Numbered from the stretch's first letter, positions 16,312 through 25,409 are shown. The stretch: 64,000 nt of DNA from Dehalobacter alkaniphilus (GCA_040500365.1 CP148031.1:620001-684000), one strand, 5' to 3'. Notes: generated from the sequence alone by a model not told the origin. Translations and numbers: made by a program.

Positions 16312-16953
16312 ATGAGAATTCCCAATCATATTGGGGTTATCCCAGATGGCAACCGGCGATGGGCAGACAACAATGGATTACCAAAGGAGATGGGCTACCG
16401 GGAAGGTCTGGACCCAGGACTTAAACTTCTGAAATTATGCAGGGGAGCCGGCGTCAAAGAACTGACCTATTATGGTTTTACAGTGGATAATACCAAAAGA
16501 CCAGCTACTCAGAAGAAAGCTTTTGTGCAGGCCTGCATTGATGCAATTGGTATGATTGCGAGCGAGGACGTGTCCTTGTTAGTGATTGGCGATACAGAAT
16601 CTAAGATGTTCCCCAAAGCGCTGCTGCCATATACGCGTCGGACAAAAGTCGGCAAAGGCGGCATTAGAGTGAATTTTCTCGTCAATTACGGCTGGGAATG
16701 GGATCTGGGAAATCTTCGTACTGCCGAAAAGAATAAGAGAAAGGTTATTAAAGAGTTAAAATCAAATGATATTTCCAGAGTTGATTTGCTGATCCGCTGG
16801 GGAGGAAGACGCCGACTCAGCGGTTTCCTGCCTGCACAAAGTGTTTATGCGGATTTCTATGTACTCGATGATTACTGGCCAGATTTTAAGGAAGAGCATT
16901 TCTATGATGCTCTGAAGTGGTATAATACGCAGGATATTACTTTAGGCGGTTAA
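16312..16953 (+). CDS. Divergent cis-prenyltransferase (undecaprenyl diphosphate synthase family)
   Basis: The protein begins MRIPNHIGVIPDGNRRWADN, matching the UppS active-site MDGNGRWA with the catalytic aspartate kept and the second glycine replaced by arginine. Near the C-terminus LLIRWGGRRRLSGFLPAQ replaces the usual IRTGGE-RLSNFL motif, and YADFYVLDDYWPDF corresponds to the conserved AYAE-LWPDF end. At 213 residues it is about 35 shorter than housekeeping UppS. It is probably a paralogue making a different or shorter chain, or with altered acceptor use. No terpenoid genes lie beside it. It follows two hairpins, so it is transcribed separately. Confidence 0.75.
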   Translation: MRIPNHIGVIPDGNRRWADNNGLPKEMGYREGLDPGLKLLKLCRGAGVKELTYYGFTVDNTKRPATQKKAFVQACIDAIGMIASEDVSLLVIGDTESKMFPKALLPYTRRTKVGKGGIRVNFLVNYGWEWDLGNLRTAEKNKRKVIKELKSNDISRVDLLIRWGGRRRLSGFLPAQSVYADFYVLDDYWPDFKEEHFYDALKWYNTQDITLGG

Positions 16954-17054
16954 AAAAAGAATGTGAGTGGAGAATGCACAGTCTCGGTGAATAAAGGTAT
17001 TAACAAAGGTATTGACAAAGAAGTAATTGGACTGATATAGTGAATAGGAATATA

Positions 17055-17336
17055 TGAAAAGATGATGACAGGGAATAATAAGTCCGGAGTATTTGTGCAG
17101 AGAGCCGCAGGCTGGTGAAAAGCGGTCAAGACGAAAGACTGAACTCCCCCTTGAGTTGCCGGCTGAAACCATTTAGGCAGTAGGACCGGACGGAGTCTTC
17201 CGCCGTTAAAAGGAAGGGGATATCGGAAGATGGTTTCACTGTTTTCCCGCATCCTGTAGAGTGAACGGCATGTGCCGTTAACATGAGTGGTACCGCGAAT
17301 TGGCCTTCGTCTCATTAATTGAGACGAAGGCTTTTT
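17055..17336 (+). promoter_or_regulatory. Leucine T-box riboswitch upstream of leuA
   Basis: The leader contains a Stem I region with AGAGAGCC and GGTGAAAAGC-type conserved segments. A likely specifier codon CTC (Leu) lies at 17144-17146. The T-box bulge sequence TGGTACCGCG (17288-17297) would pair its TGGT with the ACCA end of uncharged tRNA-Leu. The terminator is the perfect stem GCCTTCGTCTCA/TGAGACGAAGGC at 17303-17331 followed by five T. Uncharged leucyl-tRNA should favour antitermination and switch leuA on. Confidence 0.88.
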
Positions 17337-17410
17337 GACGTCCAAGGATGGACGAATGACGCATTCAACGAATGGCAGGGAGCGACAAACTATAATGAGG
17401 AGGTATTGGA

Positions 17411-18904
17411 ATGCGCAGATTATATTTGTTTGACACCACGTTAAGGGATGGTGAACAATCTCTCGGGATCACGTTAAATGTCCGGGAAAAACTAGAGATT
17501 GCCAAGCAGCTGGCGACACTCGGCGTAGACATTTTGGAGGCGGGCTTTCCGGCTTCATCTCCCGGGGACTTCGAATCTGTGAAAATCATTGGCAGGGAGG
17601 TTAAGGGAATCACAGTGTGTGGACTGACCCGTTGTGTGAAAAAAGATATTGACCTTTGTGCCGAGGCCCTCAAAGAAGCTGAGAACCCTAGAATTCATAC
17701 CGGAATCGCCGTTTCCCCGATTCATATGGAGAAAAAACTCAGGCTAAAACCGGAACAGGTGATTCAAAAGGCTGAAGAAGCTGTCAGACATGCCAAAAAA
17801 TATCTGAACGATGTCGAGTTTTATGCTGAAGACGCTTTTCGGAGTGATTATGATTTTCTGGCTAAAATATTTGAGCGCGTGATCGCGGCCGGAGCAACCG
17901 TCGTAAATATTCCGGATACTGTTGGATACGCGACTCCGTGGGAATTCGGCGAACTGGTCTCCTATATCAAAACGAATGTCCCTAATATTGATCGGGTGAA
18001 AATAAGTGTCCATTGTCATAATGATCTTGGAATGGCCACAGCAAACACTCTAGCCGGGATTATGGCCGGGGCCGATCAGGTGGAAGGCACTATCAACGGG
18101 ATAGGGGAAAGAGCCGGCAATACCGCTTTGGAAGAAGTCATTATGGCGATGTATACCCAGAAAGACCGCTACGGCATCGATTTGGCTGTTAACACCCGGG
18201 AAATTGCCGCCACTAGCAGACTGGTTTCCTCGATCACAGGGGTGCCTGTGCCGAGCCATAAAGCAATCGTTGGCACGAATGCATTTATGCACGCTTCAGG
18301 AATCCATCAGGATGGAATACTAAAAGAAAAACAGACCTATGAGATTATTGATCCGGAGACGATCGGAGTGCCAAGAAATCAGATGGTCCTGAGCGCCAGA
18401 TCAGGAAGGCATGCTCTCAAACACAGGCTGGAAGAGCTCGGATATAAGCTTGAAGAGACTCAGATGAATACGCTTTATGAAGAATTCTTACTGCTGGCAG
18501 ATAAGAAGCAGGAAATCTACGACGAAGATCTGCATATTCTAATGGGAACAGGCATACCTGAGCAAAAGAGAATCAAAGTAAAGAATATATCCGTAGCGAC
18601 TGCCGGGACACAGTCGGCCACGGCAGCTGTTACCCTGGAAATACAGGGGACAGAGATAACTGATGCCGCAATTGGAAACGGTCCTATCGATGCTGTGTTT
18701 AAAGCAATCGATCGAATTATCGGTAAAGAAGTCCGGCTCGAGGATTACAGTATTAAATCTGTGAGCCGCGGCAAGGAGGCGCTTGGGAATGCAACGGTTA
18801 AAATTTTTGCCGACGGAAATTATTATGTCGGCAAGGGAGTAAGTACCGACGTCATCGATGCTAGCGCCCTGGCCTATGCCGATGCAGTCTCCAAACTTAG
18901 CTGA
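17411..18904 (+). CDS. leuA: 2-isopropylmalate synthase
   Basis: LeuA condenses acetyl-CoA with 2-oxoisovalerate, the first step of leucine synthesis. The 497-residue protein has the HMGL-like TIM barrel (DTTLRDGEQSLGITL, VHCHNDLGMATANTLAG, GERAGNTALEE, HASGIHQDGILK) and the C-terminal LeuA regulatory domain that binds leucine (about 360-497). The ribosome site GAGGAGG precedes ATG 17411. The leucine T-box directly upstream supports this over homocitrate or citramalate synthase. No other leu genes follow. Confidence 0.93.
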   Translation: MRRLYLFDTTLRDGEQSLGITLNVREKLEIAKQLATLGVDILEAGFPASSPGDFESVKIIGREVKGITVCGLTRCVKKDIDLCAEALKEAENPRIHTGIAVSPIHMEKKLRLKPEQVIQKAEEAVRHAKKYLNDVEFYAEDAFRSDYDFLAKIFERVIAAGATVVNIPDTVGYATPWEFGELVSYIKTNVPNIDRVKISVHCHNDLGMATANTLAGIMAGADQVEGTINGIGERAGNTALEEVIMAMYTQKDRYGIDLAVNTREIAATSRLVSSITGVPVPSHKAIVGTNAFMHASGIHQDGILKEKQTYEIIDPETIGVPRNQMVLSARSGRHALKHRLEELGYKLEETQMNTLYEEFLLLADKKQEIYDEDLHILMGTGIPEQKRIKVKNISVATAGTQSATAAVTLEIQGTEITDAAIGNGPIDAVFKAIDRIIGKEVRLEDYSIKSVSRGKEALGNATVKIFADGNYYVGKGVSTDVIDASALAYADAVSKLS

Positions 18905-18912
18905 CAGACAAG

Positions 18913-18945
18913 AAAAGATGCCTTTAATTTGGCATCTTTTTTTTT
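18913..18945 (+). terminator. Terminator after leuA
   Basis: AAAAGATGCC pairs with GGCATCTTTT and a run of T follows; the convergent speD gene ends within it. Confidence 0.85.
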
Positions 18946-19759
18946 AGAAAACATTTCTCCCGGAGAAAATCTCCTGCATCTCATGTTTAATTCTTTGTTT
19001 GATCCTTCTCCGTTTACTGGAGGATATCTCTTCTTTCTCAGCTCCGAATAGATAATGATCAAGATCAAACTCTCTTAAAAGCATCTTGGTGTGAAAAATA
19101 TTATCCTGATAGACGTTGACATCAATCAGCTGATATCTGTTTCTGGTCTCTTCCGAAATAAAATTCTGAATGGAATTAATCTTATGATCAATAAAATATT
19201 TTCTACCGTTTACGTCCCGGGTAAAGCCCCGGACACGGTAATCGATAATCGCAATATCCGGTTCAAAACTTGTAATCAAGTAGTTTAAAGCCTTTAGCGG
19301 CGAAATCTGGCCGCAGGTGGAGACGTCGATATCGGCCCGGAACGTACTAATCCCCTTGTCAGGGTGGTTTTCCGGATACGTATGCACCGTAATATGACTT
19401 TTATCCAGATGACCGACCAATGACTGCGAATCAGGCCCCGGGGCTTCGTTTTCAAGGATTTCCATCGGTTCACGGATCATAATCTGATTTTCAGCGACCA
19501 GCATGGTGACACTGGCACCTTGAGGATCGTAATCCTGATTGGCGATATTCAGAATATTGGCTTCAATGATCTCAGCGACAGAAGTCAGAATTTTAACCAG
19601 CCTGTCGGCATTGTATTCTTCATCAATATACTCAATGTATTTCTTATGTTGATCCTGCGATAAAGCATAGCAGATATCATAGAAATTAAAGCTCAACGTT
19701 TTCGTCAGGTTGTTAAAACCATATAATTTTAATTTTTTATTGATAGGTTTTATATTCAT
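18944..19759 (-). CDS. speD: S-adenosylmethionine decarboxylase proenzyme (E. coli type)
   Basis: The enzyme decarboxylates S-adenosylmethionine to supply the aminopropyl donor for spermidine. The 271-residue length matches the large E. coli-type SpeD rather than the short Bacillus/Thermotoga type. The self-cleavage site is in LVGHLDKSHITVHTYPE, where the serine becomes the pyruvoyl group. The AGGTG ribosome site precedes ATG 19759. No spermidine synthase (speE) is beside it. Its presence with the carboxyspermidine pathway at 8.4-10.8 kb is unusual. Confidence 0.92.
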   Translation of the reverse strand: MNIKPINKKLKLYGFNNLTKTLSFNFYDICYALSQDQHKKYIEYIDEEYNADRLVKILTSVAEIIEANILNIANQDYDPQGASVTMLVAENQIMIREPMEILENEAPGPDSQSLVGHLDKSHITVHTYPENHPDKGISTFRADIDVSTCGQISPLKALNYLITSFEPDIAIIDYRVRGFTRDVNGRKYFIDHKINSIQNFISEETRNRYQLIDVNVYQDNIFHTKMLLREFDLDHYLFGAEKEEISSSKRRRIKQRIKHEMQEIFSGRNVF

Positions 19760-19923
19760 TTTCTTGCACCTATACCAAATATTATTTTTAAGCCTTTTTC
19801 TCTCAAGTTACTACTTTATTATACATATTTTTTAACTTTTTCTATAGACAGTTCGAATATTTTTGAACAAATATTTTTAAACAAATTCTTTTAAAAACAA
19901 GACGAAAATGGTGATAATATTCT

Positions 19924-19953
19924 TTGTAAGATTAACAAGATATAGGTTATAAT
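19924..19953 (+). promoter_or_regulatory. Probable murI promoter
   Basis: TTGTAA (19924-19929) and TATAAT (19948-19953) are separated by 18 bases, 36 bases before the gene. Confidence 0.5.
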
Positions 19954-19989
19954 TTATTAAGAAAAAACAAAGTTTGTGAGTTGAAAAAA

Positions 19990-20757
19990 ATGCGCATAGG
20001 CTTCTTTGACTCCGGGGTCGGTGGAATCACCGTACTGCATGAAGCGATCAAGCAGCTGCCCCGGGAGGATTTTATTTATTACGCGGATATTGATCATGTG
20101 CCTTATGGGACCAAAAGCAAGGAAGAAGTCCTGAAACTGGTTTTGGATGCTGTTGATTTCATGGCTGCTGAAGGGATAAAAGTTCTGGTAGTCGCCTGTA
20201 ATACGGCGACGAGTATTGCCATCAAGGAGCTTCGCCAAAGATATGATCTTCCAATCCTTGGCATGGAACCGGCAGTAAAACCAGCTGTCGAAAATAATGG
20301 TTGCAAGAGAATACTGGTCATGGCCACCCCGCTCACACTTCGCGAAGAAAAGTATCAAAACCTGGTCACCAGACTGGATCAGGACCATCTTGTGGATGGC
20401 AAAGCATTTCCGGAGCTTGTTGAATATGCTGAAAATTTTTATTTTGACAAAGATGAGATCCTGAAATACCTGAATCGCAAACTTGGCATTCATAATTTGA
20501 CCGAGTATGGTACTGTCGTTTTAGGATGCACACACTTTCCATATTTTAAGCGGATTCTGCAGGAACTGTTTCCTGCTGATACGCACATTATTGATGGAAG
20601 TATGGGAACCGTCAATTATCTGAAAAAAATCCTGACTGAAAGAAAACTTTTTGCTGAGGACGGTCATGGTCAGGTCACTTTCTATTCTTCAGGCCGAAAA
20701 GAGCCTTCGGAATCCCGTTATGCCCGGTACCTCCTGCTGCTGGATCAAAATCAATAA
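19990..20757 (+). CDS. murI: Glutamate racemase
   Basis: MurI converts L- to D-glutamate for peptidoglycan. The two catalytic cysteines are in VVACNTATS (near residue 72) and VLGCTHFPY (near 182), with the N-terminal signature IGFFDSGVGG. ATG 19990 fits the weak GTGAG ribosome site better than the in-frame TTG 19981. The roughly 255-residue length is normal. The gene appears to be transcribed alone: a promoter lies upstream and a terminator follows the stop. Confidence 0.93.
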   Translation: MRIGFFDSGVGGITVLHEAIKQLPREDFIYYADIDHVPYGTKSKEEVLKLVLDAVDFMAAEGIKVLVVACNTATSIAIKELRQRYDLPILGMEPAVKPAVENNGCKRILVMATPLTLREEKYQNLVTRLDQDHLVDGKAFPELVEYAENFYFDKDEILKYLNRKLGIHNLTEYGTVVLGCTHFPYFKRILQELFPADTHIIDGSMGTVNYLKKILTERKLFAEDGHGQVTFYSSGRKEPSESRYARYLLLLDQNQ

Positions 20758-20784
20758 AGCCGCTAAGACGGCTTTATTTTTTTG
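20754..20784 (+). terminator. Terminator after murI
   Basis: AAAGCCG-loop-CGGCTTT is followed by ATTTTTTT. Confidence 0.8.
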
Positions 20785-21112
20785 GCAAATATTTCATGAC
20801 TTCCAAATCTTCTATGGTTATTAATCCTTCGTTGACGACCTCGTCCAAAAAAAGCAGAAAGTCCTGCAGATATTCGGCGCTGTCTATCACTTCAATAACA
20901 ATCGGAAGGTCATTGGAAAGGTCCAGTATTCTCGACGTTTTTATTCTCGTATTGGCGCCGAATCCTTCAATTCCCCTGAAGACAGTTGCACCAGCCAGGC
21001 CCAGCTCTTTGGCCTTTAAGACAATTGTGTGATAAAGGGATACTCCTTTATATTTACTGGCTTCTCCAATATAGATACGGATTCTTCTAGCCTGACCAGA
21101 TATTTTTACCAT
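20774..21112 (-). CDS. DUF190 family PII-like protein
   Basis: This 112-residue protein has the DUF190 signature: RIRIYIGEASKYKGVSLYHTIV and GLAGATVFRGIEGFGA. The family has a ferredoxin-like, PII-like fold and commonly sits beside crcB/fluC, as here, 14 bases downstream of the fluoride channel on the same strand. The role is thought to be regulatory but is not established. The pair probably forms one fluoride-export operon. Confidence 0.88.
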   Translation of the reverse strand: MVKISGQARRIRIYIGEASKYKGVSLYHTIVLKAKELGLAGATVFRGIEGFGANTRIKTSRILDLSNDLPIVIEVIDSAEYLQDFLLFLDEVVNEGLITIEDLEVMKYLPKK

Positions 21113-21126
21113 CGAGATCCCTTCCT

Positions 21127-21513
21127 TTATTTTATTAATAGCTGAGTCAGGCTCATTCCAAGCCAGACGGCAATCAGTCCGACGAGCATGCTTCCCAGAC
21201 CGTTCAGCACAGCTACAATAATCTCTCCGCTCTTAATAAGATTCAGGGTTTCAAGGCTCAGCGTAGAAAAGGTTGTAAACGCGCCCAGAAAACCCACAGA
21301 TATAAATAAACGGGTATTTGGGCTGGTCACCAGGTTTTCAACTCCTAGTACATAGACAATACCCAGAACAAAACACCCCAGCATATTGACGACGAAGGTC
21401 CCCCAGGGAAAGGTATAAAAATATTTTTGATAAATCCAGGTGGAAAGTACATAACGGGCAATAGCTCCAAGTGCGCCGCCTAAACCGATCACCAGATAGA
21501 CGGAATAATTCAA
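21127..21513 (-). CDS. crcB: Fluoride channel FluC (CrcB)
   Basis: FluC forms dual-topology dimers that export fluoride. I start it at the TTG at 21513 because an AGGAGG ribosome site lies 10 bases upstream; an upstream in-frame ATG at 21576 would add 21 polar residues atypical of the family. The 128-residue protein has four membrane segments and the motifs GGALGAIARY, GTFVVNMLGCFVLG and GFLGAFTTFSTLS. I looked for a fluoride riboswitch upstream and saw none. Confidence 0.9.
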   Translation of the reverse strand: MNYSVYLVIGLGGALGAIARYVLSTWIYQKYFYTFPWGTFVVNMLGCFVLGIVYVLGVENLVTSPNTRLFISVGFLGAFTTFSTLSLETLNLIKSGEIIVAVLNGLGSMLVGLIAVWLGMSLTQLLIK

Positions 21514-21644
21514 AGGAAGATCAGCCTCCTGTAAAGTTAAATACTCCCTGAAAAAAGGGTTATTTAAGTATATCATTTTATTTCAGCATATTTCAATAAA
21601 AAGCTCAGGATAAAAAGCGCAATACTTGAATAGGAAGATACGAA

Positions 21645-21673
21645 TTGACATTTTGAGCAATAAACGTTATATT
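21645..21673 (+). promoter_or_regulatory. feoA promoter
   Basis: TTGACA (21645-21650) and TATATT (21668-21673) are separated by 17 bases; a Fur box starts just downstream. Confidence 0.75.
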
Positions 21674-21683
21674 AATAATATGA

Positions 21684-21704
21684 ATTCGATAATCATTATC
21701 AAAA
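21684..21704 (+). promoter_or_regulatory. Fur box upstream of feoA
   Basis: GATAATCATTATC (21688-21700) is an almost exact match to the central part of the Fur consensus and overlaps the transcription start region, so iron-loaded Fur should repress. Confidence 0.8.
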
Positions 21705-21760
21705 TTATTGTGACATTTGAACAAAATATCAAATTTTTTAAAATTCATAAGGAGACTGCA

Positions 21761-22000
21761 ATGGACGCTACCTTCCTTACAATGGACAAGATACCCGTAA
21801 ACTCGAATGCCAGAATTGTCAATATACACATGGATGCCGTATTAAGAAAAAAACTGACAGATATGGGCCTGGTCAAAGGGACAGAATTTAAAGTTGACGG
21901 CCAAGCTCCGTTGGGGGACCCTATGAAGATTAATCTGAGAGGATATCATCTGGCTATCCGTAAAAGCGACGCCAGGAAAATTCAGGTTGAGAAGATTTGA
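21761..22000 (+). CDS. feoA: Ferrous iron transport protein FeoA
   Basis: FeoA is a small SH3-like cytosolic protein needed with FeoB for ferrous iron uptake. The start ATG 21761 follows AAGGAG. The 79-residue protein contains the conserved RKKLTDMGLVKGTEF and GDPMKINLRGYHLAIRKSDA. A longer in-frame start upstream would run through the Fur box and is rejected. It is followed by feoB and a FeoC-like gene. Confidence 0.9.
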   Translation: MDATFLTMDKIPVNSNARIVNIHMDAVLRKKLTDMGLVKGTEFKVDGQAPLGDPMKINLRGYHLAIRKSDARKIQVEKI

Positions 22001-22040
22001 AACAGATAATAGCAATCTGCCTCCCTACTTTTGGTTTTTA

Positions 22041-22065
22041 AATGATAATCATAATCACTATCATA
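22041..22065 (+). promoter_or_regulatory. Second Fur box, upstream of feoB
   Basis: GATAATCATAATCACTATCA is a Fur-like repeat of GATAAT hexamers between feoA and feoB, suggesting feoB can also be controlled separately. Confidence 0.6.
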
Positions 22066-22197
22066 TATAGTCTTTAATTACGAATGATGAACACCGCAAA
22101 TTATACCTTGTTTAAAGGGCAATATACAGCAATAAATATTGAAACAAATATTGTATGAAATGCTTAATCGCAAGTGTTTCAGGGGAAGGATAAACAG

Positions 22198-24219
22198 ATG
22201 GTAAAGAATTTTACGATAGCTCTTGTTGGAAACCCAAACTGCGGGAAAACAAGCATTTTTAATGCGTTGACAGGATCGAGGCAGCATGTTGGCAATTGGC
22301 CGGGAGTAACCGTTGAGAAAAAAGAAGGTACGGTCAGGTTCAGCGGGAATGAGATCAGCGTAATTGACTTACCCGGGGCGTATAGTCTTTCCGCCAGTTC
22401 GGAAGATGAAATGGTTGCGGTAAACTATATTTTGCAGGAAAAACCCGATGTTGTTGTGAACGTGATTGACTCAGCAAATCTGGAGAGGAATCTTTATTTC
22501 ACGTTACAGCTGATTGAGATGGATACGAATGTAATCATTGCTTTGAATATGACAGATGAAGCAGTGAAAAAGAATATTTTCATCAATACAGCGAAACTTG
22601 GAGATGTTCTTGGCGTACCGGTTGTCACTACAGTGGCAACGAAGAACAAAGGGATTCGGGAGCTGCTGGAGACTTCAGCGGCAATGAAAGTAAAACCAGG
22701 CCGGCCCGTCCAGCCAGACTATTGGCAAACGATGAACCGGGAATCTGGAGCTTTGGCTGAGGCCCTGGTCCAAGAAGGTATTGCTGGTAAAGAATCGGCG
22801 AACTTGGCGGCTGTCAGGCTGCTGGAGGATGAGGCGTTTGCTCGAACGCAAATAGCAGGTTGTCCTACCCTGGAAAAACTGGCTGACAAGGAAAAAGACA
22901 GGATAACGAGCCGTTTTGGTCTTGAGCCCGGAATCTATCTGGCAGACCAGCGTTATACCTTTATTGGCCAAATCATTAGGGATTGTGTTCGTAGGGAAAC
23001 GCCTCCGCAAAGAGATCTGACAGAAATGATTGACAGGGTTGTGACAAATAAATGGATCGGGATTCCTTTGTTCTTTGTAATGATGTTTTTGCTGTATCAG
23101 ATCACAATGGGTCTCGGCAATAATGTTCTTGGGGGCTATGTGGACAGCGCCTTCGGGATCCTGGGGCGGTATGTTTCCGGCTTGCTGGTAAATGCTCCGG
23201 TCCTGGCCCAGTCCTTTGTCAGCGATGCTCTGATCGGCGGGGTGGGTTCTGTACTCGTATTTGTCCCGATGATGTTTACCATGTATTTCTTGATTTCTTT
23301 TCTTGAAGACAGCGGCTATATGGCTAGGGCAGCCTATGTCATGGACCGGCTGATGAATGCTGTCGGGCTGCACGGGAAAACAGCCGTTGCCATGATTGTC
23401 GGCAGCGGCTGCAATGTGGCCGGAATCATGTCCACCCGAACCTTGGACAGCCGGAAAGACCGTATGATCGGCATTTTAATCAGTCCGTTTATTTCCTGCA
23501 GTGCTAGGCTTCCAGTCTATGCGCTGTTTGCCGGGGCATTCTTCAGGGGCAAAACGATCGGCATCATACCGTTGGCAGGATTGGTCATTTTTTCACTGTA
23601 CCTTTTAGGGATCATGGTTGCTGTTGCCGCGGGGAAAATCCTGAGTGAAACACTGTTCAAGCAGGAAAAATCCTACTTTGTTATGGAACTCCCGCCTTAT
23701 CGTCTGCCGACGCTGAAGAGCCTGATACGGCACATGTGGGAAAAAACGGAGTCGTTTGTCAGAAAAGCAGGGACTGTGATCCTCGGGATCGTCGTTCTGA
23801 TCTGGATACTTTCTGTTTTCCCAATCGGCGTTGAACCAGGCAGTACCGAGAGTCTCCTTGGAAAATTAGGCGCAGTCATCGCACCTGTATTATTCCCGGC
23901 TGGTTTTGGCAGCTGGCAGGCCTCTGTAGCACTTCTTGTCGGAGTCGGTGCCAAGGAAGCAATCATTGCGACGTTCGGGTTGGTTTACGGGACAGGCGAA
24001 GGAATGCTCGGAACAGTCTTAGCACAGCATTTTACGCCGCTCTCCGCCTATGCCTTTATGGTAATGACCCTACTTTATTCACCCTGTGCAGCGACAATCG
24101 GAATAATTAAAAAGGAGACCAATTCTGTTAAATGGACACTGTTTTCTGTTCTCTACTCACTGATCATTGGCTGGATCGCAGCGGTGCTGATCTTTCAGCT
24201 CGGTTCGTTGTTCATCTGA
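22198..24219 (+). CDS. feoB: Ferrous iron transporter FeoB
   Basis: FeoB imports ferrous iron through the membrane and carries a GTPase domain. The 673-residue protein opens with G motifs GNPNCGKTSIFN, the effector region WPGVTVEKKEG and DLPGAYSLSA, then a helical inhibitor domain. From about residue 280 there are multiple membrane helices with the conserved Gate motifs (GSGCNVAGIM, LISPFISCSARLPVYALF). The start ATG 22198 follows GAAGGA by 7 bases. It lies between feoA and feoC-like genes under Fur control. Confidence 0.96.
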   Translation: MVKNFTIALVGNPNCGKTSIFNALTGSRQHVGNWPGVTVEKKEGTVRFSGNEISVIDLPGAYSLSASSEDEMVAVNYILQEKPDVVVNVIDSANLERNLYFTLQLIEMDTNVIIALNMTDEAVKKNIFINTAKLGDVLGVPVVTTVATKNKGIRELLETSAAMKVKPGRPVQPDYWQTMNRESGALAEALVQEGIAGKESANLAAVRLLEDEAFARTQIAGCPTLEKLADKEKDRITSRFGLEPGIYLADQRYTFIGQIIRDCVRRETPPQRDLTEMIDRVVTNKWIGIPLFFVMMFLLYQITMGLGNNVLGGYVDSAFGILGRYVSGLLVNAPVLAQSFVSDALIGGVGSVLVFVPMMFTMYFLISFLEDSGYMARAAYVMDRLMNAVGLHGKTAVAMIVGSGCNVAGIMSTRTLDSRKDRMIGILISPFISCSARLPVYALFAGAFFRGKTIGIIPLAGLVIFSLYLLGIMVAVAAGKILSETLFKQEKSYFVMELPPYRLPTLKSLIRHMWEKTESFVRKAGTVILGIVVLIWILSVFPIGVEPGSTESLLGKLGAVIAPVLFPAGFGSWQASVALLVGVGAKEAIIATFGLVYGTGEGMLGTVLAQHFTPLSAYAFMVMTLLYSPCAATIGIIKKETNSVKWTLFSVLYSLIIGWIAAVLIFQLGSLFI

Positions 24220-24246
24220 AATGAAGAATAGGCAGGAGGTATTGCG

Positions 24247-24519
24247 ATGCTGATCAATTTGTTAACAGAAATTGCCGATAAACAAGCAAACTCCTTTTCT
24301 TCGCTGGCAAAAAAATTAGACCTCGATCCAGAGATGATCAAACAAATGCTGAATGACCTGCAAAGACTTGGATACCTGACTGCGGATAATGTAGCCTGCG
24401 TCAATGAACCATGTAAGGGGTGCGGGGGCTGCTGCAGCAAAGGAAACGGAGAAGCGGGAGCAATCTTGTGGACGCTCACGGCAAAGGGGAGGATACTTTT
24501 GGAATCCACGAACCGGTAA
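24247..24519 (+). CDS. FeoC-like winged-helix protein
   Basis: This 90-residue protein has an N-terminal winged helix (ASLAKKLDLDP-type turn near 18-45) and a cysteine cluster CVNEPCKGCGGCC at 58-70, resembling the FeoC wing cysteines that can carry an iron-sulfur cluster. It starts 27 bases after feoB with an AGGAGG site, so it is the third gene of the operon. It probably modulates FeoB stability or transcription in response to iron or oxygen. Confidence 0.8.
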   Translation: MLINLLTEIADKQANSFSSLAKKLDLDPEMIKQMLNDLQRLGYLTADNVACVNEPCKGCGGCCSKGNGEAGAILWTLTAKGRILLESTNR

Positions 24520-24557
24520 AGGGTATATGACGCAACACTAAGTTAATAAAAACCGTT

Positions 24558-24578
24558 AAAAAATACTGTCAACAGTAT
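24558..24578 (-). terminator. Probable terminator downstream of the lipoprotein gene
   Basis: On the minus strand ATACTGT-TG-ACAGTAT is a perfect stem followed by TTTTTAACGG. Confidence 0.45.
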
Positions 24579-24677
24579 AAAACGATTAACAGTATCTTAC
24601 AGATTTTAAGTTGCGCTTGTTTAGGGGTTCGCCCTACAGTCGGAAATATGAAAAAACCATTCATCTACTATTATCTG

Positions 24678-25409
24678 TTATTTATTGCTGTCGAGATTTA
24701 TCATGCCGTTAATGTCGACCACTTCCATTCCTGACGGCAGGTCGAAAGTCCCAGCGGGTACGGCACCTGTTCCAATTTGCAGGTTTTTGAATTCCATAGT
24801 GGTCATCTCGCCCCCTGCCTCATATTGGGCCTTCACAACAATGCCGTACTCGGTGCTGATCCATTCCTTGACAGTTGATCCTTCACTGGTGAAAGTAAGG
24901 ACTTTGCACTCCATGCCGTTGACCGTTTCAGTCCCGCCTATTGTATACTTAGATTCAACGAGACCACTGACATAATCAACAGGGGTGGTGGTGTCCGGAC
25001 CGTTATATTCACTTAACGTCATTTTTATGGCGCTGTTTTGCCCCGAGGTATAAGTAATAAACTCTTTCTTGGACTTATCAAAAATAAAAGTCATCTTTGG
25101 GCCGTTAAAGGTGCCCTCCATTTTCATTTTCTGATCCTTGAGCCAGACTTTGCTTTCCGAAGATGCTCCGCCGCCAACAATCACATAATCATAGGCCATT
25201 TCTTTGACCAGCTGTCCTTTTCCGATCAGACCGGATACAATTTCATTATCATCAGGTAAAGTTTGTGTTTGTGTTTGTGTTTCTGTCGGAGCCGAGGTTG
25301 CTTCATTTTGGGCAGCTGATTCTTCTTTCCCGCCGCAGCCGGATAAAGCCCCAACGCAAAGAAGCAGCAAAACGAGCAAAAGCGCAAGATACCGTCGCGT
25401 CAATCTCAT
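24678..25409 (-). CDS. Secreted lipoprotein of unknown function
   Basis: This 243-residue protein begins with a signal peptide and lipobox (LLCVGALSGC, lipidated cysteine at about 25). A linker follows with the short repeat TETQTQTQT, encoded by a TGTTTG-type tandem repeat prone to slippage. The rest is a beta-rich domain with KVWLKDQKMKMEGTFNGPKMTF and KEFITYTSGQNSA, resembling LolA/outer-membrane-lipoprotein-carrier-like or DUF4412-type folds. No close function can be assigned. It is monocistronic between the feo operon and htpG. Confidence 0.7.
   Translation of the reverse strand: MRLTRRYLALLLVLLLLCVGALSGCGGKEESAAQNEATSAPTETQTQTQTLPDDNEIVSGLIGKGQLVKEMAYDYVIVGGGASSESKVWLKDQKMKMEGTFNGPKMTFIFDKSKKEFITYTSGQNSAIKMTLSEYNGPDTTTPVDYVSGLVESKYTIGGTETVNGMECKVLTFTSEGSTVKEWISTEYGIVVKAQYEAGGEMTTMEFKNLQIGTGAVPAGTFDLPSGMEVVDINGMINLDSNK

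Noticed and set aside
21514..21620. Fluoride riboswitch before crcB
   Set aside because: The conserved pseudoknot core was not found on the minus strand; only a small CCCT/AGGG hairpin is visible.
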